Shown piece by piece: positions 34,243 through 43,174 of a stretch of 64,000 bases of DNA; positions within the stretch are counted from its first letter, which is position 1; each line of letters opens with the position of its first letter. The notes under the pieces were generated by a model. That model was given only the letters and a program-made list of their open reading frames with translations, made no database searches and was not told the origin of the DNA. The position numbers and the translations under genes were made by a program. Origin of the DNA: Mesorhizobium sp. B2-1-1 (lineage in GTDB: Bacteria > Pseudomonadota > Alphaproteobacteria > Rhizobiales > Rhizobiaceae); NCBI RefSeq assembly GCF_006442975.2, contig NZ_CP083954.1:4905501-4969500 (forward strand). Direction: 5' to 3'.

Positions 34243-35028
34243 TCAAAGCAGTTCGGGAACGTAGCGCGGCGCCGCCGTCAGCCCGCCATCGACGCGCAGG
34301 TCGGTGCCGGTGGTGAAGCCGGCGGCATCGGAGGCAAGATAGACGGCGGCCTCGGCCACCTCCGAAGGCTCGCCGATACGGCCGAGCGGATGCATCTTGA
34401 CCCAGGCCTTGGCAAGATTGCCGCCGATCTCCTTGATGAGTTTGTCGTTCATCGGCGTGTTGATGGTGCCCGGCGAGATCGAATTGACGCGGATGTTCAG
34501 CGGCCCGAATTCAACCGCCATCTGGCGTGTCATCGCCATGACCGCGCCCTTGGCACCGGCATAGGCGGTCCAGCCATCAAGTCCGATGTGGCCTTGCGCG
34601 GAGGCCATGTTGATGATCGAGCCCGATTTCTGCGCGATCATGTGCGGCAGCGCGTATTTACAGCCGCGAAACACGCTGGTCAGGTTGACTGCTATCAGCC
34701 GGTGCCACTGCTCGTCGGTCATCTCGTGCACCGGCATGCCGCCAATGGCAATGGCCGCGTTGTTGACGAGGATGTCGAGGCGTCCCGTCTTTTTGACGGC
34801 ACTGTCGATGAGGCCTGAAATGTCGGCCTCCTGCGAAACGTCGCAATGCAGGTAGTCGGCGCGGTGGCCGGCGGCGCGAAGTGCGGCCGCGAAATCCTCA
34901 CCAGCGCTGTCGGCGATGTCGCCCAGGAAGACATGCGCCCCTTCGCGCGCCATCGCTTGCGTGATCGCGTGGCCGATCCCGTCGGCCGCACCAGTGATGA
35001 CGGCGATTTTTGCTTCAAGACGAGCCAT
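34243..35028 (-). CDS. SDR-family oxidoreductase
   Basis: A 261-residue classical SDR: TGAADGIG near residue 12, NNAA (an NNAG variant), Ser in NMASAQG and YAGAK as the catalytic Tyr/Lys. The C-terminus FTTGTDLRVDGGLTA is typical. GGAGG precedes ATG 35028. It directly follows the permease gene and is probably the sugar or sugar-acid dehydrogenase of the operon. Confidence 0.88.
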   Translation of the reverse strand: MARLEAKIAVITGAADGIGHAITQAMAREGAHVFLGDIADSAGEDFAAALRAAGHRADYLHCDVSQEADISGLIDSAVKKTGRLDILVNNAAIAIGGMPVHEMTDEQWHRLIAVNLTSVFRGCKYALPHMIAQKSGSIINMASAQGHIGLDGWTAYAGAKGAVMAMTRQMAVEFGPLNIRVNSISPGTINTPMNDKLIKEIGGNLAKAWVKMHPLGRIGEPSEVAEAAVYLASDAAGFTTGTDLRVDGGLTAAPRYVPELL

Positions 35029-35030
35029 CT

Positions 35031-36026
35031 TCAGCCTCCATTCGCACGCCGGCGTTTCGCTTCATCAAGGGCGACCGCGGCAATGATGATCATGCCGGTG
35101 ATGACCAGCTGCCACTCGGTCGGCAGGCCAAGCCCGCGCAGGCCGTTGGACAGGAATTGCAGGATCAGCACGCCCAGCGCCATGCCGGTCAGGCTGCCGA
35201 TGCCCCCCGCAAGGCTGACCCCGCCGAGCACGGTGGCGGCAACCACCTGGAATTCGAAATTGAGCCCCGCCGTATGCTGTGCCGAGCCGACCCGCGCAGC
35301 CAGGATGATGCCGGCGACCGTCGCCAGCAGCGCGCTGATGATGAAGCAGATGAACTTGACCCGCCGCACGTCGTAGCCTGCAAGGCGGGCCACTTCCTGA
35401 TTGCCGCCGACGGCATAGATTTGCCGTCCGAACGGCCGGTGCCGCATCATGTAGGCGAAGGCGGCGAGCAGGACGATGGCGATGACGGCCGAATAGGGGA
35501 TGACGTTGAACAGGCGGCCATCCGACAGCGCGATGAAGCTGTCGAGGCTGGCATCGTCAGGGATCGCCCGCTGACCAGTGTAGAGATAGACGCCGCCGCG
35601 CATGATGAACATCGTGCCCAGCGTCACGATCAGCGAGTTGATGCCGGCATAGGCGGTGAGATAGCCGTTGACGACACCGATGATCAGCCCGAACAACAGC
35701 GCGCCGCCGACGCCGAGCAGCAGCGAATTGGTGTCGTTCATGATGATGATCAGCGGCAGTGCAATGGTCGCCAGCAGCGATCCGATCGAAATATCGACCT
35801 CGCCGGAAATGAAGACGATGGCGCAGCCAATGCCGGCGGTGAGCGCGAGCGAGGCCTGGCCGAGCACATTGGTCATGTTGCGCACGGAGAAGAAATTCTC
35901 GACGGTAACGGAGAAGAAAGCCAGCACCAGCACGAGGCAGACCAGCAGCGCCAATTCCTGCCGGGCAAAGAGCCGCGCCAGCATGGACGGCCGGGCTTTC
36001 GCGGAGACTGTATTCACAACGCTCAT
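35031..36026 (-). CDS. Sugar ABC transporter permease (RbsC family)
   Basis: A 331-residue polytopic permease with IVFISGEVDISIGSLLATIALPL (the conserved cytoplasmic-loop region) and many hydrophobic helices. It follows the ATPase gene by 3 bases and precedes the SDR by 2 bases, so it is tightly operonic. It is the partner of the permease at 37552. Confidence 0.92.
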   Translation of the reverse strand: MSVVNTVSAKARPSMLARLFARQELALLVCLVLVLAFFSVTVENFFSVRNMTNVLGQASLALTAGIGCAIVFISGEVDISIGSLLATIALPLIIIMNDTNSLLLGVGGALLFGLIIGVVNGYLTAYAGINSLIVTLGTMFIMRGGVYLYTGQRAIPDDASLDSFIALSDGRLFNVIPYSAVIAIVLLAAFAYMMRHRPFGRQIYAVGGNQEVARLAGYDVRRVKFICFIISALLATVAGIILAARVGSAQHTAGLNFEFQVVAATVLGGVSLAGGIGSLTGMALGVLILQFLSNGLRGLGLPTEWQLVITGMIIIAAVALDEAKRRRANGG

Positions 36027-36029
36027 GTC

Positions 36030-37562
36030 TTATCCGATCGCCGCATTGAGGATCTTCTCCTGCGTGGCTTCGTCGCGCGGCATGATCGCGGTCAGGCGGC
36101 CTTCGCACATCACCGCGACCCGGTCGGCAAGACCGAGCAGTTCCGGCATTTCCGACGTCATCATGATGACCGCCAGGCCTTCGCCGGCGAGCCGGTCGAT
36201 CAAGGCGAATATCTCCGACTTGGCGCCGACATCGATGCCGCGGGTCGGCTCGTCGACGACGATGACCTTGAGGCCACGCATCAGCCAGCGCGAGATCAGC
36301 ACCTTCTGCTGGTTACCGCCTGAGAGGTTTTTCACCTCTTGGAACAGGCTGGGCGTCTTGATGCGGAAGCGGTCGACGTAATCCTGCACTGCTTTGTGTT
36401 CCCTGGCCTTATCGACGAAGCCCATGCGGGCGAAGGCGCCGAGCGAGGCGAGGCTGGCATTCTGGTAGACAGGCAGCTCGCCCATCAGCCCTTCGCTCTT
36501 GCGGTCCTCGGTGAGCAGACCGATGCCTAACCTGACGCCGGTGCGCGTATCGTGCGGCGAGAGGCGCTGGCCGTCGACGGTGATCGTGCCCGAAGTAATC
36601 GGATCGTAACCGACGATCGCCTTGGCGAGTTCGGTGCGACCGGCGCCCATCAGCCCGAAGAAGCCGAGCACCTCGCCGGCGCGCGCCTCGAAGGACACGC
36701 CGTTGAGCTTCTTCGCCGTGCTGAGCTTGTCCACTGACAGGGCTACCTTGCTAGCCGGTGCGCCACGCTTGCGGGGAAACAGATTTTCGATGCGCCGGCC
36801 GATCATGTCCTGGATCAGCGTGTCGTTGGTGTGCTCGCCGATCGGCTTGGTCGAGATGTGGCGCCCGTCGCGCAGCACCGTCACCGTGTCGGCGATCTCG
36901 AACACTTCGTCGAGCTTATGGCTGACATAGACCACCGCGATGCCGAGGTCGGCAAGCCGGCGGATGACGGTGAACAGCAGCGAAACCTCGTTCGGCGTCA
37001 GCGAGGATGTCGGCTCGTCCATCACCACCACGCGGGCTTCATGAGCGAGCGCGCGGGCGATCTCGACCATTTGCTGCTGGCTGACCGGCAACGAGCCGGT
37101 TCGCGCCGCCGGATCGACGTTGAAGCCGATGCGGTCGAAGAGCGCGGCTGAATCGGCGCGGATCTTCTTCCAGTCGATGGAGCCGCTTCTGCCGGTCGGA
37201 TAGCCTTCCAGGAAGATGTTCTCGGCAACGGTGAATTCGGAGATCAGCGCGATCTCCTGGAACACGACCTTGATGCCTTGCTTCAAGCTGTCGCGCGGCG
37301 ACTTGATGTCGACCTCGCGTCCGTGCATGCGGATGGAGCCGGCATCCTTGCCGTAGACGCCGGCCATGATCTTGATCAGCGTCGACTTGCCGGCGCCGTT
37401 CTCGCCCATCAGCGCATGGATCTTGCCGGGCTCCAGGGTGAAGTCGACATTGTCGAGCGCCACGACGCCGGGAAAGCGCTTGCCGATGCCGCGCAGTTCC
37501 AGCGCCGGCACATCGGTATCGATGGCCGCGCCTTCGCCAGGATGCAGGAAATCAACGGACAT
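36030..37562 (-). CDS. Sugar ABC transporter ATPase, tandem-domain (RbsA class)
   Basis: A 510-residue protein with two ATPase domains: Walker A GENGAGKST and Walker B VVVMDEPTS in the first, LSGGNQQK and VIVVDEPTRGID in the second. Its start overlaps the upstream permease stop by 11 bases. It energises uptake by the importer formed with the two RbsC-type permeases and the binding protein at 38668. Confidence 0.93.
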   Translation of the reverse strand: MSVDFLHPGEGAAIDTDVPALELRGIGKRFPGVVALDNVDFTLEPGKIHALMGENGAGKSTLIKIMAGVYGKDAGSIRMHGREVDIKSPRDSLKQGIKVVFQEIALISEFTVAENIFLEGYPTGRSGSIDWKKIRADSAALFDRIGFNVDPAARTGSLPVSQQQMVEIARALAHEARVVVMDEPTSSLTPNEVSLLFTVIRRLADLGIAVVYVSHKLDEVFEIADTVTVLRDGRHISTKPIGEHTNDTLIQDMIGRRIENLFPRKRGAPASKVALSVDKLSTAKKLNGVSFEARAGEVLGFFGLMGAGRTELAKAIVGYDPITSGTITVDGQRLSPHDTRTGVRLGIGLLTEDRKSEGLMGELPVYQNASLASLGAFARMGFVDKAREHKAVQDYVDRFRIKTPSLFQEVKNLSGGNQQKVLISRWLMRGLKVIVVDEPTRGIDVGAKSEIFALIDRLAGEGLAVIMMTSEMPELLGLADRVAVMCEGRLTAIMPRDEATQEKILNAAIG

Positions 37563-38535
37563 TGGCTCTGTTCCGGATGATGTCGAGATAGGTTGCCAGG
37601 ATGATGACGATGCCCGGCACCACCATCTGCAAATCCTGGTTCCAGCCGAGGATGATGATGCCGTTGTCGATCACCTTCAGCACCAGAACGCCAAGCAAGG
37701 TACCGAACAGCGAACCGCGGCCACCAAGCAGGCTGGTGCCGCCGAGGATGACGGCGGCAATCACCGTCAGCTCGAAGCCACGGCCGGCGGTAGGCTGGCC
37801 GGCATTCATCAGCGACGACAGGATCATGCCGGCAACACCGACGCACAGGCCGGTGACGACGAAGGCCAACAGCTTGAGCCGTTCCGAGCGAATGCCTGAC
37901 AGGCGCACCGCCTTTTCGTTGGCGCCGACCGCGTAGAGGTAGCGGCCGAGCGTGGTGAAGCGCAGCGTCACATAGGCAACCACGAAGATCAGCGCCGCCA
38001 GGATGACGGGAACCGGCACGGGGCCGACATAACCGGCGCCGAGATCGGTGAAGTTTGCCAATTGGTTGTGGTTCTGCACCGCCTCGCGCGTGAAGAGATA
38101 GACGCCGCCCTGCAGCATCATCATCGTGCCGATGGTGGCGATCAGCGAATTCACCCTGAGCCTGGTGACGACCAGCCCGTTGAACAGGCCGACCCCGCCG
38201 GCAAAGGCGAGCGCCGCCAGCATGCCGAGCGTAAGACTATGGGTGGAATTGAGCACTGCCATGCCGATGCAGCCGACGAAGGCGAGCGACGCGCCGACCG
38301 ACAAGTCGACCTCGGCGGTGATGATGAGCATGGTCATGCCCGAGGCGACGATCAGCACCAGAGCGCATTGGCGCAGGATGGCGATGATGTTGGCCTCCGA
38401 ATAGAATTGCGGCGCCGCGATCGAGATGGCGATGCACAGCACGGCCAGGATTGCGCCCAGCACGAGCTGGCTGCTGCCCAGAAGGTTGCCGCCGATGAAA
38501 CGCTTCGACGCGGAGGCCTGTGTAAGCTCGCTCAT
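37552..38535 (-). CDS. Sugar ABC transporter permease (RbsC family)
   Basis: A 327-residue membrane permease with LIITAEVDLSVGASLAFVGCIGM and a DRAVT-free C-terminus ending RNRANVR. It lies between the binding protein and ATPase genes; the 132-base gap upstream contains a strong hairpin. The permease pair differs clearly in sequence, implying a heteromeric channel. Confidence 0.92.
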   Translation of the reverse strand: MSELTQASASKRFIGGNLLGSSQLVLGAILAVLCIAISIAAPQFYSEANIIAILRQCALVLIVASGMTMLIITAEVDLSVGASLAFVGCIGMAVLNSTHSLTLGMLAALAFAGGVGLFNGLVVTRLRVNSLIATIGTMMMLQGGVYLFTREAVQNHNQLANFTDLGAGYVGPVPVPVILAALIFVVAYVTLRFTTLGRYLYAVGANEKAVRLSGIRSERLKLLAFVVTGLCVGVAGMILSSLMNAGQPTAGRGFELTVIAAVILGGTSLLGGRGSLFGTLLGVLVLKVIDNGIIILGWNQDLQMVVPGIVIILATYLDIIRNRANVR

Positions 38536-38628
38536 TTCAGTCCATTCCCGGCCGTTTGCCTGGTCCCTCTGGAACCTGTCGTGTCGAACCCGGCATTTGT
38601 CTTGCCCACCGAAAGGTCCTGGCCGCCT

Positions 38629-38653
38629 GCCCTTCCCGCAACACGGGAAGGGC
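38629..38653. other. Intercistronic hairpin GCCCTTCCCG-CAACA-CGGGAAGGGC
   Basis: A perfect 10-base-pair stem with a 5-base loop directly after the binding-protein gene (transcription leftward). There is no T-run. Position and strength fit a 3'-stabilising hairpin that raises binding-protein expression relative to the membrane components. Confidence 0.6.
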
Positions 38654-38667
38654 GATATCGGCCGGCC

Positions 38668-39699
38668 TTATTTCTTCAGGTCGGCGGAGGTCTTCATGCA
38701 CTTTGCCGGCGGCTGCAGCGCGTTGACGGCATCCCATTTGATGGTGCGGGTGGTGCCGTCATAGTCATAGAACTTCTTCCAATCGTCGCCGTTCATCGGC
38801 GCGGTCGGGCTGACGATGTGCTCCGGCACTTCCTCATTGTTGAAAAGCTTCACCGCGGCATCGATGGCGGTAAAGCCTTCCTTCTCGGGGAACATCGCGG
38901 CTTCGATGCGGTAGGAAGGCTCGTTCTGCATCGCGTTGATGAAGGCAAGCCCTTCGCCGCCCGTGCCGACCGTCAACAGGCCATCCTGCGACTTGCCCGC
39001 CGCTTTCCAGGCCTGCAGGCCACCCAACGAAGACGAATCATTGATGCCGTAGATGATGTTGATATCGGCGTTCTTGGCCAGTGCCGCGGAGGACACTTCG
39101 AGAGCGCGGTCCGGATTGCCGCCGCCGTCGAGATCGTGGACCATGACCGCATCGGGGATGATGGTCTTCAGCCCGTCCATGAAGCCGTGCGAGCGCAGCA
39201 CGGTGGCGGAAAGCAGCGGCAGGCCGACATTCATCACCTTGGCAACGCCGCCGAGCTTTTCCTTCGCGTATTTGCCGGCCTCGACGCCGGAGAAATAGCC
39301 GGTGTCGTAGTCGCAGATGGCGACCATGGTCGTCATGCCCTTGACCGGATTGCCTTCCAGCACGACCGGCACGTTGGCGGCCTTGGCCTGGCGCAGCAGC
39401 GGCACCACGCCTTCTTCGTTCACCGGGGTGATGATCAGCACGTCGACGCCCTTGGCGATGAAGTCTTCGGCCGCGGCGACCTGCTTGGCTATGTCGAGAT
39501 TGGCATCCTGCACCTCGACCTCGATGCCGAGTTCCTTGCCGTGAGCCTTCATGCCCTTGATGACGTTCTGATACCACTCATGGGTGGCGTAGTTGGTGAC
39601 GTAGCCGATGCGCTTGGGCATGTTCTCGGCATGCGCGGCGGCGGCGCCGAGCGCCAGCACGGCGGCGGACGCAAACAGGATTGACTTGGACCAGAGCAT
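38668..39699 (-). CDS. Sugar ABC transporter periplasmic binding protein
   Basis: A 343-residue type 1 periplasmic binding protein with a clear signal peptide (FASAAVLALGAAAAHAE) and the Peripla_BP_4 pattern (RIGYVTNYATHEWYQNVIKGMKAHGKELG, GVDVLIITPVNEEG). It is the binding component of the ribose-type importer at 35031-38535. It lies 27 bases after the IclR gene. The ligand is unknown; neighbouring genes suggest a sugar. Confidence 0.92.
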   Translation of the reverse strand: MLWSKSILFASAAVLALGAAAAHAENMPKRIGYVTNYATHEWYQNVIKGMKAHGKELGIEVEVQDANLDIAKQVAAAEDFIAKGVDVLIITPVNEEGVVPLLRQAKAANVPVVLEGNPVKGMTTMVAICDYDTGYFSGVEAGKYAKEKLGGVAKVMNVGLPLLSATVLRSHGFMDGLKTIIPDAVMVHDLDGGGNPDRALEVSSAALAKNADINIIYGINDSSSLGGLQAWKAAGKSQDGLLTVGTGGEGLAFINAMQNEPSYRIEAAMFPEKEGFTAIDAAVKLFNNEEVPEHIVSPTAPMNGDDWKKFYDYDGTTRTIKWDAVNALQPPAKCMKTSADLKK

Positions 39700-39726
39700 T
39701 TTCTTCTCCCAGATTTATCGCTTTTG

Positions 39727-40578
39727 TTAGTCGCTGAACGGATAGTCCCGCCGTTCCGGGTCGGCACGTAAGGAGTTGGTGGCTTCGCCCCAGCCGAGTG
39801 CCGCCGATATCTTCTCGGCGGCGGCGCGGGTGCGTTCGAAGACGGTTTCGCTGTCGAACCGCGCCGCCTTCTGCGGCAGCAGCGGCACGGTTAGCGCGGC
39901 GATGACGGCACCGGTGTGATCGTGCACAGGCATGGAGATGTTGGTGCAGGCCGCAACGGCCAAGGAAGCGCGCATCTCGTAGCCGAGCCTGGCGACCTCG
40001 TTCAGCCGCGCCTCGATTTCGGCCCGCGTGCCCTGGCCCTCACCGGCGGCCACGATGCGCTCGACGATGCGGTCGCGCTCGGCCCGGTTCGAATGGGCGA
40101 GCAGCACGGCACCCGAACTTGTTTCGAGGATCGGGAAATGCGACCCAAGTGCTACCGAGTAGCGCATCGGCAGCGGCGAATCGATCTGCAAAACCACCAG
40201 TGCGTTCTGGCCCTCGCGCACCACGAGATGGCAGCTCTGGTCGGCATTGGCGGTCAATTCGCGCATCACCGGCAGAGCGCATTCCACCAGCCGGTTTACC
40301 GGCGGATGCATGTGCGCCAATTCGAACAGCTTCAGCGACAGCCGGAAACGGTCCGATTGCGTGCGAAAGATATAGCCCCGTTTCTCCAGCAGAAGCAGGA
40401 TGCGGTAGATCTCGTGAATGGAGCGGCCGAGGCCGGTCGCGATCTCGGTCTGGGTCAGCGTTTCGGCGCTGGAGGCCATGAATTCCAGAACGTCGAGCGC
40501 CTTCTCCACCGCCGGCACGCGATAGCCGTTGCGGCCGCTTTCGCCCTCGTCGAGCGTCTCGGCAACGCTGGCGGCCAT
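39727..40578 (-). CDS. IclR-family transcriptional regulator
   Basis: A 283-residue IclR regulator: N-terminal winged HTH (VEKALDVLEFMASSAETLTQTEIATGLGRSIHEIYRILLLLEKRGYIFRT) and a GAF-like effector domain (LVVREGQNALVVLQIDSPLPMRYSVALG, GYEMRASLAVAACTNISMPVHDHTGAVIAALTVPL). Its start overlaps the stop of the upstream gene (TGATG). It probably regulates its own operon, and the tandem 15-base repeats at 41785-41818 are its candidate operators. Confidence 0.92.
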   Translation of the reverse strand: MAASVAETLDEGESGRNGYRVPAVEKALDVLEFMASSAETLTQTEIATGLGRSIHEIYRILLLLEKRGYIFRTQSDRFRLSLKLFELAHMHPPVNRLVECALPVMRELTANADQSCHLVVREGQNALVVLQIDSPLPMRYSVALGSHFPILETSSGAVLLAHSNRAERDRIVERIVAAGEGQGTRAEIEARLNEVARLGYEMRASLAVAACTNISMPVHDHTGAVIAALTVPLLPQKAARFDSETVFERTRAAAEKISAALGWGEATNSLRADPERRDYPFSD

Positions 40579-41726
40579 CAGGCGACGCTCCGTTCCGGCT
40601 GGACTTGCCTGGTTTCGCGGTAGAGGCTGTTGACGTGGCCTGCGAGTTCGGTCGCCGACATGTCACCGGCTATGGCTGCGGCGGCATGCGGCGCGCATTC
40701 GCGGAAGAAGGCGATGAAGCCCGGATGGGTCGGACGCAGATAGGACGAGGCGATCGTCCGCAGCGTCGAGCCGAAGAAATCGCCGGAAAGACCATTGACC
40801 CCGGCATCCTTCCAGGCAGCCAGCGAACCCGGTTGTCCGCCAGATTTCACATAGTCGCCGCGCTGGTATTCGGGCGAGCACAGGAACAGTGCGTAGTCGA
40901 TCGCGGCCTGCTTGTGCTTCGATTGGGCGCTGACGCCGATGCCGGCACCGCCGAGCAAGGCGCCGGCGGCTTGCGGGGTGGGCACTTCGGCGAAGCGCAG
41001 ATGGGGCCTGTCGGGTTTCGAGGCGTAATTCACATAGCCGAAGGCGAACGGCACGTAGACAACGTCGTCATGCGCGATCATGTGGTCGTAGCAGCGGATC
41101 GGATTCCACTTCGACGAGTCCGGGTGCGAAAGCGCGACAAGCTCGCGCAATTGCGCAATCGCCTGCTCGACCATTTCCTTCGCGATGAATTGCTCGCCAT
41201 CTTCCTGGGGACGGCCAAGCGTCAGAAGCAGACACATGGCGTCGGTCGGCACGAAGGGCAGGCCGAGCCACTTGCCGTCGCTGCGCGCGCGCCGGCCAAG
41301 CTCCAGCACTTCCTGGTGCGTGCTAGGCACCGGCCCGTAGCGCTCCAGCAAATCCGGCCGATAGGAGGCGACCTGGCAGGCGGCATCGATCGGCAGCGCC
41401 CACTGACGGCTGTTCTTCTGGTAAGAGCGCCAGGACGCCCCGACTGAGTCACGTTCGAAGAAACGGATCTGTTCGGCCGACAGATAAGCGTCGAACGGGA
41501 CCATCAGTTCATCCTGGGCGATATCGCCGATGAAGGGATGGTCGAACACGACCAGATCGTAAGTGCCGAGCACCGGACCGAGGGCGCCCTCACCGAATTC
41601 ATAGAGGCTGCGGCGGTCCCATTGGATCTCCAGGCCGGGATGCGCGGCGCAATAGGACTCGATGCTGGCGTCCAGCGGACCCCAGCATCGTCTATGATCC
41701 CACGCCAGTCCGCGCAGCTTCGTCAT
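40578..41726 (-). CDS. Solute-binding-like protein without a signal peptide
   Basis: A 382-residue protein resembling family 1 extracellular solute-binding proteins (SBP_bac_1). The two-lobe features include YEFGEGALGPVLGTYDLVVFDHPFIGDIAQ, WALPIDAACQVASYRPDLLERYGPVPSTHQEVLELGRRARS and CSPEYQRGDYVKSGGQPGS. It starts directly with MTKLRGLAWDHRRCWGPLDAS, with no hydrophobic leader; GGGAGG precedes ATG 41726. Its product should therefore be cytosolic, perhaps a ligand-sensing or ligand-delivery protein linked to the coupled IclR regulator, unless the true start is elsewhere. It is the first gene of the operon. Confidence 0.75.
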   Translation of the reverse strand: MTKLRGLAWDHRRCWGPLDASIESYCAAHPGLEIQWDRRSLYEFGEGALGPVLGTYDLVVFDHPFIGDIAQDELMVPFDAYLSAEQIRFFERDSVGASWRSYQKNSRQWALPIDAACQVASYRPDLLERYGPVPSTHQEVLELGRRARSDGKWLGLPFVPTDAMCLLLTLGRPQEDGEQFIAKEMVEQAIAQLRELVALSHPDSSKWNPIRCYDHMIAHDDVVYVPFAFGYVNYASKPDRPHLRFAEVPTPQAAGALLGGAGIGVSAQSKHKQAAIDYALFLCSPEYQRGDYVKSGGQPGSLAAWKDAGVNGLSGDFFGSTLRTIASSYLRPTHPGFIAFFRECAPHAAAAIAGDMSATELAGHVNSLYRETRQVQPERSVA

Positions 41727-41784
41727 GCCACTCAAATCCTCCCGGCACCGGCAATAGCCGGCTCGCCATCGACACTAGCACCAT

Positions 41785-41818
41785 TTTTCATATGCGCAAC
41801 TTGTTTTCATTTGCGCAA
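41785..41818. promoter_or_regulatory. Tandem direct repeats TTTTCATNTGCGCAA
   Basis: TTTTCATATGCGCAA (41785-41799) and TTTTCATTTGCGCAA (41804-41818) match at 14 of 15 bases, in the same orientation, 19 bases apart. They lie about 60 bases upstream of the operon that carries the IclR gene. Tandem direct repeats in front of IclR-family operons are a common operator form. A further GCGCA follows at about 41821. Confidence 0.6.
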
Positions 41819-41855
41819 AAAGCGCACACATCCTCCCGACTGGCCGATGCAGGGT

Positions 41856-43040
41856 TCAAGCCAGATCGAAACGCTCCACGGCGCGCATGATGCCGCGCAG
41901 TTCAGCCAACCCCTTGAGCCGTCCGATAAGCGAATAGCCGGGGTTGATCTTTTTCTTGCCGATGTCGTCGGCAAGCAGATGCCCATGGTCCGGCCGCATC
42001 GGGATTTGCCAGTCGGCCCGGCCTTGCTCGCGACGGCGCTTTTCTTCCTGCATCAGAGCGAGGATGACGTGCGCCATGTCGGTGCCGCCTTCGAGATGCT
42101 CGGCTTCATAGAACGAGCCGTCCTCCTCGATGGTGATGTTGCGCAGGTGGACGAAATGGATGCGGTCGGCGAATTCCTTGACCATGGCGACGATGTCGTT
42201 GTCGGCGCGCGTGCCATAGGAGCCGGTGCAGAAGGTCAGTCCATTGGCGGGACTGTCGACGGCGTTGAGGATGAAACGCGCGTCCTGTGCCGTCGAAACC
42301 ACGCGCGGCAGGCCGTAGAGCGAGAATGGCGGGTCGTCGGGATGGATGCACATGCGCACCCCCTCCTCTTCGGCCGCCGGAATGATCTCGCGCAGGAACC
42401 AGGCGAGGTTGTCGCGCAACTCCTTCGGCCCGATCGAATCGTATTCAGCCAGGGCTTCGCGAAAACTGTCCCTGTTATAGCTGCGTTCGGTCGCCGGCAG
42501 GCCGGCAATGAGGTTGCGCTCGATGCGGTCGATCTGCTCTGGCGTCAGCATCTTCAGCCGCTTCTCGGCCTCGGCGATACGCGCCGGCGTATAGCTTGCC
42601 GCACCGTTCTTGCGCTGCAGCACGAAAAGATCGTAGGCCGCGAAATCGATCGCATCGAAGCGCAGCGCATAGCCGGTTGTCGGCAGGCGATACATCAGGT
42701 CGGTGCGGGTCCAGTCCACCACCGGCATGAAATTGTAGCAGATCGTCTCGATGCCGGCCTTGGCGAGCGCCCGGATGCTGTCGCGGTAGTAGCCGGCATA
42801 GCGCTCGCGCTCGGGCGCGCCGATCTTGAAGGAATTGTGCACCGGAATGCTCTCGACGACCGACCATTTCAGGCCAGCCGCCTCGATGATCCGCTTGCGC
42901 TCGAGCACATCGGCCTCAGGCCAGGCGCGGCCGTCATAGATCTGGTGCAACGCGGAGACAACGCCGGTGGCGCCGGCCTGCCTGACATGTTCAAGCGTCA
43001 CCGGATCATCGGGACCATACCAGCGCCAGCACTGTTCCAT
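41856..43040 (-). CDS. uxuA: Mannonate dehydratase
   Basis: A 394-residue UxuA-family protein: [84 protein letters not shown] and RPDHGHLL supply the Cys/His/Asp metal-site and substrate residues expected of D-mannonate dehydratase. It dehydrates D-mannonate to 2-keto-3-deoxygluconate in hexuronate degradation. It is divergent from the GntR gene, with two FadR-type operators between them. Confidence 0.92.
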   Translation of the reverse strand: MEQCWRWYGPDDPVTLEHVRQAGATGVVSALHQIYDGRAWPEADVLERKRIIEAAGLKWSVVESIPVHNSFKIGAPERERYAGYYRDSIRALAKAGIETICYNFMPVVDWTRTDLMYRLPTTGYALRFDAIDFAAYDLFVLQRKNGAASYTPARIAEAEKRLKMLTPEQIDRIERNLIAGLPATERSYNRDSFREALAEYDSIGPKELRDNLAWFLREIIPAAEEEGVRMCIHPDDPPFSLYGLPRVVSTAQDARFILNAVDSPANGLTFCTGSYGTRADNDIVAMVKEFADRIHFVHLRNITIEEDGSFYEAEHLEGGTDMAHVILALMQEEKRRREQGRADWQIPMRPDHGHLLADDIGKKKINPGYSLIGRLKGLAELRGIMRAVERFDLA

Positions 43041-43070
43041 GAAGCCTCCTCAGGGTTGGCGGCGACCATA

Positions 43071-43081
43071 TTGTCGGACCA
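43071..43081. promoter_or_regulatory. FadR-type GntR operator TTGTCGGACCA
   Basis: Matches the FadR-subfamily GntR consensus TNGTNNNACNA at every fixed position and is extended by ACAA. It lies in the uxuA/GntR divergent region, on the uxuA side. Confidence 0.6.
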
Positions 43082-43145
43082 CAAGCCTGTCAACAGAACC
43101 TTTCCGTCGCCATACAGTTGATTTCCTGTGGATCGAGCCCTAGGG

Positions 43146-43156
43146 TGGTCCAACAA
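43146..43156. promoter_or_regulatory. FadR-type GntR operator, inverted copy (TGGTCCAACAA)
   Basis: The reverse complement TTGTTGGACCA fits TNGTNNNACNA and differs from the site at 43071 at one base. It lies about 20 bases before the GntR start, suggesting autorepression together with control of uxuA. Confidence 0.6.
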
Positions 43157-43174
43157 ATAGCAAGGAGTTCTGCG

